Shown here: one piece after another, positions 1 to 5,117 of the stretch | Layout of the letters: each line of letters opens with the position of its first letter | Numbering within the stretch: position 1 is the stretch's first letter | From: Candidatus Moranbacteria bacterium CG_4_8_14_3_um_filter_41_13 | GTDB taxonomy: Bacteria > Patescibacteriota > Minisyncoccia > Moranbacterales > UBA1568 | NCBI GenBank assembly: GCA_002782305.1 | Contig: PFHN01000035.1 | Coordinates: 312 to 7,628, forward strand | Length of the DNA stretch: 7,317 nucleotides | Reading direction: 5' to 3' | Program-made: the position numbers and the translations under genes | The notes under the pieces: model-generated | Database searches by the model: none | Seen by the model: the letters and a program-made list of their open reading frames with translations, nothing else | Told to the model about the DNA's origin: nothing

Positions 1-63
1 CAGGACTAACATCGCGAATCCAGCTATCGCGAGAGCGATAGCAATTTTCATCATACCGTCCAT
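1..63 (-). CDS. 5' end of an unidentified gene with hydrophobic N-terminus (partial)
   Basis: Only the first 21 codons are present; the gene runs off the left edge. The start is well supported: the ATG at 63-61 is preceded by AAAGGAG at a normal distance, one of only two good Shine-Dalgarno sites in the window, and a consensus promoter lies about 100 bases upstream. The visible residues begin MDGMMKIAIALAIAG and form one continuous hydrophobic stretch after a short N-terminus. That suggests a signal peptide or first membrane helix of an exported or small membrane protein. I do not recognise the family. The strong promoter, strong ribosome site and structured leader suggest a highly or conditionally expressed product. 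Confidence 0.6.
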   Translation of the reverse strand, partial: MDGMMKIAIALAIAGFAMLVL

Positions 64-159
64 GATATTCTCCTTTCAAGAGAAATGTGATTGTTAAGGT
101 GCCCGAAGTGGGCGATTACCCACCACTGTTACTCCCGAGGCACCGCCTCATTTTGTAAC
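64..159 (-). promoter_or_regulatory. Structured 5' leader able to sequester the ribosome binding site
   Basis: Read on the minus strand, the leader folds in three parts. First is a nested hairpin: GTTAC (159-155) with GTAAC (132-128), enclosing GAGGC (149-145) with GCCTC (141-137). Second is a GC-rich segment where GTGGG..CCCAC competes with GCCC-ACTTC-GGGC. Third is TTCTCTT-GAA-AGGAGAA (84-68), a 7-bp hairpin that buries the Shine-Dalgarno AAGGAG. Mutually exclusive stems followed by a ribosome-site hairpin are the layout of a translational riboswitch or thermosensor. I cannot assign it to a known class, so regulation is inference. Confidence 0.4.
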
Positions 160-164
160 CACCT

Positions 165-193
165 ATTATAGCACAAAACGAATAAAAATGCAA
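165..193 (-). promoter_or_regulatory. Sigma-70-type promoter for the leftmost gene
   Basis: On the minus strand, -35 TTGCAT (193-188) and -10 TATAAT (170-165) are separated by exactly 17 bases. Transcription would begin near 158-160, giving a 5' leader of about 95 bases before the ATG at 63. The -10 is a perfect match and the -35 matches in four of six positions. Confidence 0.8.
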
Positions 194-253
194 GTATTAG
201 AAAATGCCTTAGAAAAGGGTTATTTTGTAATAAAAATATGATGAAATGTTGTG

Positions 254-332
254 AAAAATGTTCAAATTTTTTTAGGGAGCCTTTATCAAAATTGCTTTGA
301 TACGGATTATCTAAAAAATTTTGAACGTTTTT
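254..332. repeat. Long inverted repeat with inner hairpin
   Basis: Arms at 254-275 and 311-332 pair over 22 positions with two exceptions, one of them a G-U wobble in RNA. The 35-base loop contains TATCAAA-attgc-TTTGATA, a second 7-bp hairpin. The element sits between the rplT terminator and the promoter of the leftmost gene. It has the same two-storey design as the other palindromes in this window but not their core sequence. It may be a secondary terminator or a remnant of a mobile palindrome. Apart from it, I see nothing in 194-345. Confidence 0.6.
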
Positions 333-345
333 CAGAGCGAGTAAC

Positions 346-379
346 AAAAAACTCCTCCATATTTCAGGAAGAGTTTTTT
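346..379 (-). terminator. Intrinsic terminator of the infC-rpmI-rplT group (bidirectional)
   Basis: On the minus strand, ACTCTTCC pairs with GGAGGAGT (8 bp, one G-U pair) around a 9-base loop and is followed by a run of T. It begins about 20 bases after the rplT stop codon. On the plus strand the same stem is followed by TTTTTT (374-379), so it could also stop transcription from the other side. Confidence 0.88.
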
Positions 380-395
380 GTGAAGAGAGGATATG

Positions 396-740
396 TTATT
401 TCACCTTCTCGACAAATTTTGTGAAGATTTCTGGATTTTCCACAGCGAGCTGTGAAAGCACTTTGCGATCGAGGGCGATATTCTTCTTGCCTTCGAGAGC
501 AATGAATTCATTGTATTTCACTCCGTTTAATCCCAAAGCGATATTGAGACGGGTGATCCAGAGGCTACGGAAACTGCGCTTCTTGGCACGGCGATCGCGA
601 TGAGCGTATTTGCCTGCTTTGATGACTGCTTCCTTGGCTTTCGTGAAGAGATTTTTACGTCCCCAACGGAAACCTTTGGCAGCTTGTAAAATATTCTTGT
701 GGCGTTTCTTGGTCATTACGCCTCTTTTGATTCTTGTCAT
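396..740 (-). CDS. rplT: 50S ribosomal protein L20
   Basis: The 114-residue product has the length and character of bacterial L20, which binds 23S rRNA early in assembly of the large subunit. Family hallmarks are visible in order: a basic N-terminus (RIKRGV, then KRHKNILQAAKGFRW), the central HRDRRAKKRSFRSLWITRLN block, and the C-terminal LDRKVLSQLAVENP segment. It is the last gene of the infC-rpmI-rplT group and is followed by a strong terminator. The ATG at 740 gives the canonical N-terminus, although no Shine-Dalgarno precedes it. In some bacteria L20 represses its own operon by binding mRNA structure upstream. Here the gap to rpmI is filled by repeat copy A, so the usual leader is absent or altered. 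Confidence 0.97.
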   Translation of the reverse strand: MTRIKRGVMTKKRHKNILQAAKGFRWGRKNLFTKAKEAVIKAGKYAHRDRRAKKRSFRSLWITRLNIALGLNGVKYNEFIALEGKKNIALDRKVLSQLAVENPEIFTKFVEKVK

Positions 741-750
741 AATGGTGATC

Positions 751-868
751 GGACTTTATAATTTGACACATTTCTTCGTTACACCTTCCAGTGCTCACCG
801 CAGTATTATTCATACAGCTTGCTCTGCGCTTCAGTTGTGCCTCGAACTGTGTTCACATTATAAAGTCC
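751..868 (+). repeat. Palindromic element copy A (between rplT and rpmI)
   Basis: Outer arms GGACTTTATAAT (751-762) and ATTATAAAGTCC (857-868) are perfect complements, with further imperfect pairing inward (TTGACAC against GTGTTCAC). Between them is the shared core, from CACATTTCTTCGTT to CTCGAACTGT, read on the plus strand and so antisense to the flanking genes. The apical hairpin is GC-GTAT-TATTC-ATAC-GC with one A-A mismatch. By hand alignment, the first 30 and last 30 core bases match copy C at 48 of 60 positions. The arms are unrelated to those of the other copies. Confidence 0.8.
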
Positions 869-889
869 CAATAAGGTTGATAAATTAAA

Positions 890-1090
890 TTAGAATGAGT
901 AAGGGAGGGAGGCTTTGATGTTTTTCGCAACAGCTGGATATACATCGTTGTCTTGTCTTTTGGCACGACTGGCTTTACCAGTATCACGAGAATTGTAATG
1001 GTTCTGACCAGTAGCACGAGTTTTGAGTTTCCCTTTTGCAGTAATTTTTACTTTCTTACTGACTGACTTCCTTGTTTTCAATTTTGGCAT
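890..1090 (-). CDS. rpmI: 50S ribosomal protein L35
   Basis: The 66-residue, very basic product matches bacterial L35 in length and pattern: it starts MPKLKTRKSVSKKVKITAKGK, then has a GQNHYNSRD segment and ends near LPYSF. The N-terminal PKLKT/K-rich stretch and the N-H-x-(N/S)-R motif are family hallmarks. L35 is a structural component of the large subunit that binds 23S rRNA. It lies between infC and rplT in the standard order, but repeat elements occupy both gaps. There is no Shine-Dalgarno before the ATG. A TATAAT sits at 1118-1113, about 22 bases upstream at the end of repeat copy B, without a convincing -35. Confidence 0.96.
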   Translation of the reverse strand: MPKLKTRKSVSKKVKITAKGKLKTRATGQNHYNSRDTGKASRAKRQDNDVYPAVAKNIKASLPYSF

Positions 1091-1116
1091 ACTGTTATTT
1101 AAAAAATTCGTTATTA

Positions 1117-1236
1117 TAGAACTTCAGATTTTGATACAGTTCGCGACGCAAGTGAGAAGCGGAGAAAGCTGTATTCTGATATAGCGTTGAGCATCGGAGC
1201 TTGCAACAAAGAAATGTGTCAAAATCTGAAGTTCTA
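1117..1236 (-). repeat. Palindromic element copy B (between rpmI and infC)
   Basis: Arms at 1117-1134 and 1219-1236 are an 18-bp perfect inverted repeat (TAGAACTTCAGATTTTGA and its complement). The core lies on the minus strand, in the sense direction of infC and rpmI, from CACATTTCTTTGTT to CGCGAACTGT. By hand alignment, its first 30 bases match copy C at 27 positions and its last 30 at 25. The apical hairpin is GCT-a-TAT/ATA-c-AGC. The element begins one base after the infC stop codon and leaves a TATAAT just outside its other end. Confidence 0.85.
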
Positions 1237-1237
1237 T

Positions 1238-1786
1238 TTATTCGGCGACGATAAGAGCGTTAAATCCCATAGGTCCGCGCTTCACTTCTTCTTCAAAACG
1301 ATGAGGAGTAGTGATGCTTTGGATGAAAAGGTTCAAGTTCTCCCGTGCTTTGTCTGCCATCGCCTTTTCTCTTCCGCGGAGGACGATTTCGATACGCACT
1401 TTGTGTCCTTTGCTGAGGAACTTCTCTGCCTGAGTCTTCTTGAAAAGGAGATCATGAGAGTCGGTACGGAAACCGATGCGGATACCTTTGGTTTCTACTT
1501 TTTTCTGTTTCGCCTTCTGTTGCTGTTCTTGTTTGTCTTTCCGGTATTGGAGTTTTCCGAAATCAGTAATTTTGCAAACAGGAGGGACAGCGAGAGGGGA
1601 AACCTCGACGAGATCGGCTTCTTGTTCTTTGGCCAAAACTAAAGCGTCTGCAAGCGTCATCGTACCATGGTTGATATTATCGATATCAATGACCACGACC
1701 TCTGGAGCAAGGATTTGCTCGTTTAAGCGTGACCGTACGAGTACTTGTGGCTTTGGTTTCGGTCTATTGTGGCGTCTTCTTCTCAC
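1238..1786 (-). CDS. infC: Translation initiation factor IF-3
   Basis: The 182-residue product is full length for IF-3, which binds the 30S subunit, checks start-codon and initiator-tRNA pairing, and prevents early 50S joining. The N-domain shows RSRLNEQI at about 19-26 and VSPLAVPPVCKITDFGKLQY at about 62-81. A charged Q/K-rich linker follows, then the C-domain with KGIRIGFRTDSHDLLFKK, KVRIEIVLRGRE and KRGPMGFNALI. The GTG at 1786 is used because no in-frame ATG is available and the N-terminus then has a usual length. In-frame ATT (1807) and ATA (1810) also exist; E. coli infC is known to start at AUU. No Shine-Dalgarno precedes any of them. The gene starts 25 bases after the tmRNA. A weak TTCCCA-17-TATTAT promoter inside the tmRNA 3' end is possible. 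Confidence 0.97.
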   Translation of the reverse strand: MRRRRHNRPKPKPQVLVRSRLNEQILAPEVVVIDIDNINHGTMTLADALVLAKEQEADLVEVSPLAVPPVCKITDFGKLQYRKDKQEQQQKAKQKKVETKGIRIGFRTDSHDLLFKKTQAEKFLSKGHKVRIEIVLRGREKAMADKARENLNLFIQSITTPHRFEEEVKRGPMGFNALIVAE

Positions 1787-1811
1787 TTTTGCTTTGTATA
1801 ATAAAATTATG

Positions 1812-2216
1812 TGGAGTTGATGGGAATTGCACCCATGTCCAGAAATGTTTTTCCAAAATATTCTACAAGCTTAGAGTGCTTTGTATAAAAATATGAGGTA
1901 GAAAGCAGACAAAATTCTCATACAGTCTTTCCTTTTTGCAGTACAAGTTGAGATCGAAAGAAAAAAAATAACCTCGCGTCGTCTCGATGTTATGACACCA
2001 GAGATTCCGTATCGAGAATCCGGATTCTGATGGCTACGCGCTAAAGTAAATTAGGCGAGAGCAAGAGCGAAAGAAGGGGCAAAAGCTTGCGCAATTGCAT
2101 TCTTTGTCTTTGTGATGAAGTTTGCATTTATCATCGTGATGGCGAGTTTTACGACCATACCAACGAGGTCGGCTTGCCTATTTTGAAAGTACACCCTGTC
2201 GAGTCTAAACAACCCC
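1812..2216 (-). ncRNA. ssrA: Transfer-messenger RNA (tmRNA)
   Basis: The one-piece tmRNA rescues stalled ribosomes together with SmpB, encoded just upstream. The 5' end GGGGTTG (2216-2210) pairs with CAACTCC (1819-1813) as the acceptor stem, including the internal G-U position also present in E. coli. The D-arm-like sequence GACTCGACAGGG follows the 5' end. A long helix joins TTTCAAAATAGGCAAGC to GCTTGTAGAATATTTTGGAAA. Pseudoknot 1 can form from CGACC with GGTCG and TCGTTGGT with ATCACGA, which places the resume codon just after it. The discriminator base is A (1812); the next bases are CAT, so CCA is not encoded and must be added. The T-loop reads TGCAATT rather than the usual TTC-R-A start. 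The exact ends are inferred from the acceptor pairing. Confidence 0.95.
2051..2125 (-). other. tmRNA tag-peptide reading frame
   Basis: From the inferred resume codon GCA (2125-2123) the frame encodes 24 residues and ends at TAA (2053-2051). The peptide starts ANFITKTKN and ends with the hydrophobic degron-like FALALA, comparable to the ALAA end of E. coli. Adenines precede the resume codon in the region important for frame choice. The tag is much longer than the roughly 10-15 residues of most bacteria; mycoplasmas are known for tags of similar length. The frame stays open upstream as far as GTA within pseudoknot 1, so the start rests on the pseudoknot model. Confidence 0.75.
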
Positions 2217-2219
2217 CAG

Positions 2220-2301
2220 CCGCAACAATTCTATTCTATTGTTTGTTACGCTTGGTGAATGTCTAGTGCGTTTGCTTCTTAAGAACTATGTTCTGTTGCG
2301 G
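2220..2301. repeat. Inverted repeat directly upstream of ssrA
   Basis: CCGCAACA (2220-2227) and TGTTGCGG (2294-2301) are perfect complements 66 bases apart. Inside is AGAAC-TAT-GTTCT (2282-2294), a small hairpin. The left arm ends three bases from the mature tmRNA 5' end, so the structure could form in the tmRNA precursor and guide 5' processing. A clear ssrA promoter is not visible here; a TAGAAT lies about 15 bases upstream of the tmRNA without a good -35. Confidence 0.55.
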
Positions 2302-2418
2302 AAATTTCAAAACTCAAATTACAAATTCCAAATAAATCTCAAAAATGTAATGAATAAAATTTAAAACATTCTGTCATTTATACTTGATTTGATATTTGAC
2401 ATTGTAGTTTTGAAATTC
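2302..2418. repeat. AT-rich imperfect palindrome between smpB and ssrA
   Basis: Arms AAATTTCAAAACT (2302-2314) and AGTTTTGAAATTC (2406-2418) pair over at least 12 bases. Pairing continues imperfectly inward, because both sides consist of repeated CAAAT-like units. It begins right after the smpB stop codon (2421) and fills the rest of the gap. It lacks the core of copies A to C. It could act as a weak terminator or processing hairpin, or be a decayed repeat. Confidence 0.55.
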
Positions 2419-2420
2419 GC

Positions 2421-2864
2421 CTATGATCTCATCGCTCGATCGATACGCCGTTTGGCGTCTCTTTTTCCCATATCTGCGCGCTTGTCGTACTTCTTTTTCC
2501 CTTTTCCAATAGAAAATTCGAGCTTGACAAGTTGTTTCCTAGTATACAACTTAATAGGCACCAATGTCAAGCCTTCTGTACGATATTTTCCGATGAGAGA
2601 GCGTATTTCTCTCTTGCGGAGGAGGAGCTTCTTCGGTCTGGTATCGTCATGTTTGGTGTCCTTGTGAGCGTGAGCATAGCGAGGGATGAGCGCGTTGGTC
2701 AAATAGAGTTCGTCTCCCTTCACAGTTACGAAGCTTCCTTTGAGGCTTGCGTGGCCTGTTTTGACAGATTTTACTTCAGATCCAGTCAATACCAAACCAG
2801 CCTCGTAGTGTTCTCCTAAGGCATAATCGAAACCTGCTCTTCTATTGGTAGCTATAATAGTCAT
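2421..2864 (-). CDS. smpB: SsrA-binding protein SmpB
   Basis: The 147-residue product has the normal SmpB length. SmpB binds the tRNA-like part of tmRNA and delivers it to the empty A site of stalled ribosomes, where its C-terminal tail occupies the mRNA channel. Motifs visible in order: TNRRAGFDY near the N-terminus, GLVLTGSEVKSVKTGHASLKGSF (about 24-46), the HKDTKHDDTRPKKLLL-x-KREI region (about 67-87), and the basic tail KRADMGKRDAKRRIDRAM. The ATG at 2864 is supported by an AGAGG ribosome site eight bases upstream. It is the first gene of the minus-strand block, divergent from argS, and its RNA partner is encoded about 200 bases downstream. Confidence 0.97.
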   Translation of the reverse strand: MTIIATNRRAGFDYALGEHYEAGLVLTGSEVKSVKTGHASLKGSFVTVKGDELYLTNALIPRYAHAHKDTKHDDTRPKKLLLRKREIRSLIGKYRTEGLTLVPIKLYTRKQLVKLEFSIGKGKKKYDKRADMGKRDAKRRIDRAMRS

Positions 2865-2915
2865 ATGTGTACCTCTACTCTAGCGAAAGAACGGCAGAAT
2901 AGCAACCATCTTGGT

Positions 2916-2953
2916 CTCAGGAAAAGATACAATTTTTTCTATCTTTCTCTGAG
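2916..2953. other. Hairpin in the divergent smpB/argS gap
   Basis: CTCAG (2916-2920) pairs with CTGAG (2949-2953), and inside it AAAGATA (2923-2929) pairs with TATCTTT (2940-2946). It lies in the 150-base gap between the divergent smpB and argS start codons and could sit in the leader of either transcript. I see no consensus promoter for either gene in the gap, only partial matches. Confidence 0.4.
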
Positions 2954-3014
2954 GTTTTGAGAGGATATATTTTGAGACTTTTCTTTTTATCCTTTGTACG
3001 CTACGATAGAAGTA

Positions 3015-4724
3015 ATGAAAAAAATACTCGAGCAGAAAATCAGGACGATTATTGAAGAGCTTCAGCAATCAGGAGTACTGCCTCTTTTTGTTGTGCCAGA
3101 AATTCGCGTAGAACGGCCCAAAGACGAGCAGTTTGGGGAATATACCACGAATATTTCCTTGATGCTTGCGAAGCTTGTGAAGAAAAGTCCGATGGAGGTA
3201 GCGCACATATTTCAGGAAAAGCTCGCTTCGGAAGAATTCGAGAAGGTGGAAGTAATGAATCCAGGTCATATCAATTTTTATTTTTCTGATGCATATTTTC
3301 GAGAGATTGTCACTCATATTAATCAGAAAGGATCTGGTATAGATTACAGTGTGGAGGAGAAAAGGGAAAAGGTGATGGTAGAATATTCTCAACCAAATAC
3401 GCACAAAGAATTTCATATTGGACATTTGAGAAATGTTTTTATAGGCAGTACGATAGTGAATGTGCTCCGAAAATCTGGACACGAAGTCATCTCTGCAAAT
3501 TATATTGGTGATACAGGGACGCATATCGCCAAGTGTCTTTGGGGTTTGACAAAATTTTATGCTGATGTGAATTTGGATACGATTGAGAATAAAGCTGAAT
3601 TCCTTGGTAAGGTATATTCGGAAGCCACACAAGCAATCAGCGATAATCCAGCATACGAAGATGAATTTAAGGTACTACAGAAAGACTTTGATGCAGGAGA
3701 CAAAATTCTGATTTCTCTTTGGGAAAAAACGAAAGAGTGGTCAATGGATGAGTTTGAAAATATTTATAAACAATTGCATATTGTTTTTGATGCGTATTTC
3801 TTTGAAAGCATAGAAGAAGAATCTGGCAAGAAATTACTTCCAGAATTACTTAAAAAGGGCATCGCCAAGCAAAGCGAAGGTGCTGTTATTGTAGATTTGG
3901 AAGAGTATAATTTGGGAGTTTTGGTTCTTGTACGGAAAGATGGTGGTGTACTTTATGGTTTGAAAGATATTCCTCTTGCGAAAGAAAAGTTTGAGAAGTT
4001 TAATATTGAGAGGAGTATTGTTGTGGTGGATGTTCGTCAGAGTCTCTATTTCAAACAACTTTTTAAGATTCTCGAGTTGTATGGATTTCATAAAGAGATG
4101 ATTTACTGTGGATATGAATTTGTCGCACTGAAAGACGGAGAGAGTATGTCTTCTCGTAAAGGGAATGTGATTCCTGCAAGAGTTCTCATCGAACGAGTGA
4201 CAGAAAGTGTTAGAAAACAATTTCCAGAATCACCAAACCCCGAAATGGTGGCTCTTGGTGCTATTCGTTTTGGTATGTTGCGACACTCATCAGTGAGTAA
4301 AATTGAATTTGATGTAGAAATGTCAGTGAGATTTGATGGAGCTACCGGACCATATGTCCAATATGCTTACGCTCGTACTGCTGGTATATTGCGTAAAGCA
4401 GAAGAGAGTGGTTTTTCTGTTTCAGAAGAAAGTATTATTGTATTATCAGAGCCACTACAAATGAAAGAAATCGAACTCATTCGTGAGTTATCAAAATTCT
4501 CTTCGCTTGTTAAAGAAGTTGCAGAGACCTATGAAGTGCATAAACTCGCTCATTTTGCTCTGAAACTTGCGGATAAGTTTCATTCTTTCTATAATGATTG
4601 TAAGGTAATAGATACGGAGCATCGTGATGTCAGTATGGCTCGGCTCAAGCTCGTACGAGCGACGAAAATCGTTCTCGGAGAGACGCTCGGCCTCATGGGT
4701 ATCGATGCCCCAGAGAAGATGTAA
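3015..4724 (+). CDS. argS: Arginyl-tRNA synthetase
   Basis: This is a class I aminoacyl-tRNA synthetase of 569 residues that attaches arginine to tRNA-Arg in the cytoplasm. Domains in order: the ArgRS-specific N-terminal domain (about 1-95, with GEYTTNISLMLAK); the catalytic Rossmann fold with SQPNTHKEFHIGHLRN (HIGH at 134-137) and NYIGDTGTHI; the KMSKS equivalent SMSSRKG (377-383); and the C-terminal helical anticodon-binding (DALR) domain from about residue 450, starting at GPYVQYAYAR. The ATG at 3015 is preferred over a TTG seven codons upstream, because MKKILEQKIRTII gives a normal N-terminus; neither has a strong ribosome site. One oddity is that the usual T-R-D before the second half of the active site reads L-K-D (about 316-318). 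Confidence 0.97.
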   Translation: MKKILEQKIRTIIEELQQSGVLPLFVVPEIRVERPKDEQFGEYTTNISLMLAKLVKKSPMEVAHIFQEKLASEEFEKVEVMNPGHINFYFSDAYFREIVTHINQKGSGIDYSVEEKREKVMVEYSQPNTHKEFHIGHLRNVFIGSTIVNVLRKSGHEVISANYIGDTGTHIAKCLWGLTKFYADVNLDTIENKAEFLGKVYSEATQAISDNPAYEDEFKVLQKDFDAGDKILISLWEKTKEWSMDEFENIYKQLHIVFDAYFFESIEEESGKKLLPELLKKGIAKQSEGAVIVDLEEYNLGVLVLVRKDGGVLYGLKDIPLAKEKFEKFNIERSIVVVDVRQSLYFKQLFKILELYGFHKEMIYCGYEFVALKDGESMSSRKGNVIPARVLIERVTESVRKQFPESPNPEMVALGAIRFGMLRHSSVSKIEFDVEMSVRFDGATGPYVQYAYARTAGILRKAEESGFSVSEESIIVLSEPLQMKEIELIRELSKFSSLVKEVAETYEVHKLAHFALKLADKFHSFYNDCKVIDTEHRDVSMARLKLVRATKIVLGETLGLMGIDAPEKM

Positions 4725-4775
4725 AAGTAATAATTATCGCTCTGAGTGTAATTGAATGATATAAAGAGATATCTC

Positions 4776-4907
4776 TTGCAAATAATCTTTCTCAGAACCA
4801 GTCGTTTGCTCCAGCGAGCAAACTCCCTCCGTGAACTTTTTTTGATCCGTCGAAGCGCCGGAACTATGCTCAAAAAAACTTCAAGCTTCTGAGAAAAATT
4901 CTTGCAA
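4776..4907. repeat. Nested palindromic element between argS and the next gene (D)
   Basis: Outer arms at 4776-4797 and 4887-4907 (TTGCAA..TTTCTCAGAA and its near complement) enclose two further palindromes. GTTTGCTC-cagc-GAGCAAAC (4804-4823) is a perfect 8-bp hairpin. GAACTTTTTTTGA (4833-4845) faces TCAAAAAAACTTC (4870-4882) with one mismatch. The short stretch GTCGAAGCGCCGGAACT resembles the complement of the copy C core, but the rest does not align, so I do not count it as a member. The 235-base gap 4725-4959 holds nothing else I can identify. Confidence 0.65.
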
Positions 4908-4959
4908 TCAATATTTTTTAGATAATTTATTTTAGAGTAATGAGTAAAAAATAAAAAAA

Positions 4960-5112
4960 ATGGCACGATTAACCAAAGAACACAAAAAGAAATATCAAAA
5001 AGAGCTTGGTTGGGATGAAAAATTGATTCGATTTGCTGCAAAAACTGTGGGATCGATAGCCTTAGTCTTTCTTACTGCGGTCGGTATGGATATTTATCAC
5101 TTCCTTAAGTAA
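4960..5112 (+). CDS. Small single-span membrane protein, 50 residues
   Basis: This short open frame starts MARLTKEHKKKYQKELGWDE and ends MDIYHFLK. It has a strongly basic, probably helical N-terminal half, then a hydrophobic segment at about 26-46 that could span the membrane once, with the positive part inside. I do not recognise it. It is supported by its tight fit: its stop is 5 bases before the phosphatase start, typical of translational coupling. It lacks a Shine-Dalgarno site; A-rich sequence precedes the ATG. It may be a small membrane anchor or partner for the neighbouring enzyme, which is inference from position only. Confidence 0.65.
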   Translation: MARLTKEHKKKYQKELGWDEKLIRFAAKTVGSIALVFLTAVGMDIYHFLK

Positions 5113-5117
5113 ACAGT

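Noticed and set aside
76..92. Minus-strand TCACATTTCTCTTG, resembling the start of the shared repeat core
   Set aside because: Only about ten bases agree, nothing of the rest of the core follows, and there are no arms; the bases belong to the ribosome-site hairpin.
763..790. TTGACA at the start of repeat copy A as a plus-strand -35 box
   Set aside because: No acceptable -10 lies 16-18 bases downstream, and the TTGRCA is part of the conserved repeat junction.
1476..1820. Plus-strand frames opposite infC
   Set aside because: These are shadows of the infC frame and the tmRNA 3' end, with low-complexity hydrophobic products typical of antisense reading.
2283..2293. GAAC-TAT-GTTC, resembling a Gram-positive LexA (SOS) box
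   Set aside because: The spacer is 3 rather than 4 bases, and the site is better explained as the small hairpin inside the inverted repeat next to ssrA.
3069..3632. 187-codon open frame on the minus strand inside argS
   Set aside because: It lies opposite a clear ArgRS gene, has no recognisable motifs and is a shadow of the AT-rich coding strand.
4589..5041. 150-codon minus-strand frame across the argS end and the palindromic gap
   Set aside because: It overlaps argS and the 50-residue gene, has no ribosome site or known motif, and runs through the nested palindrome.
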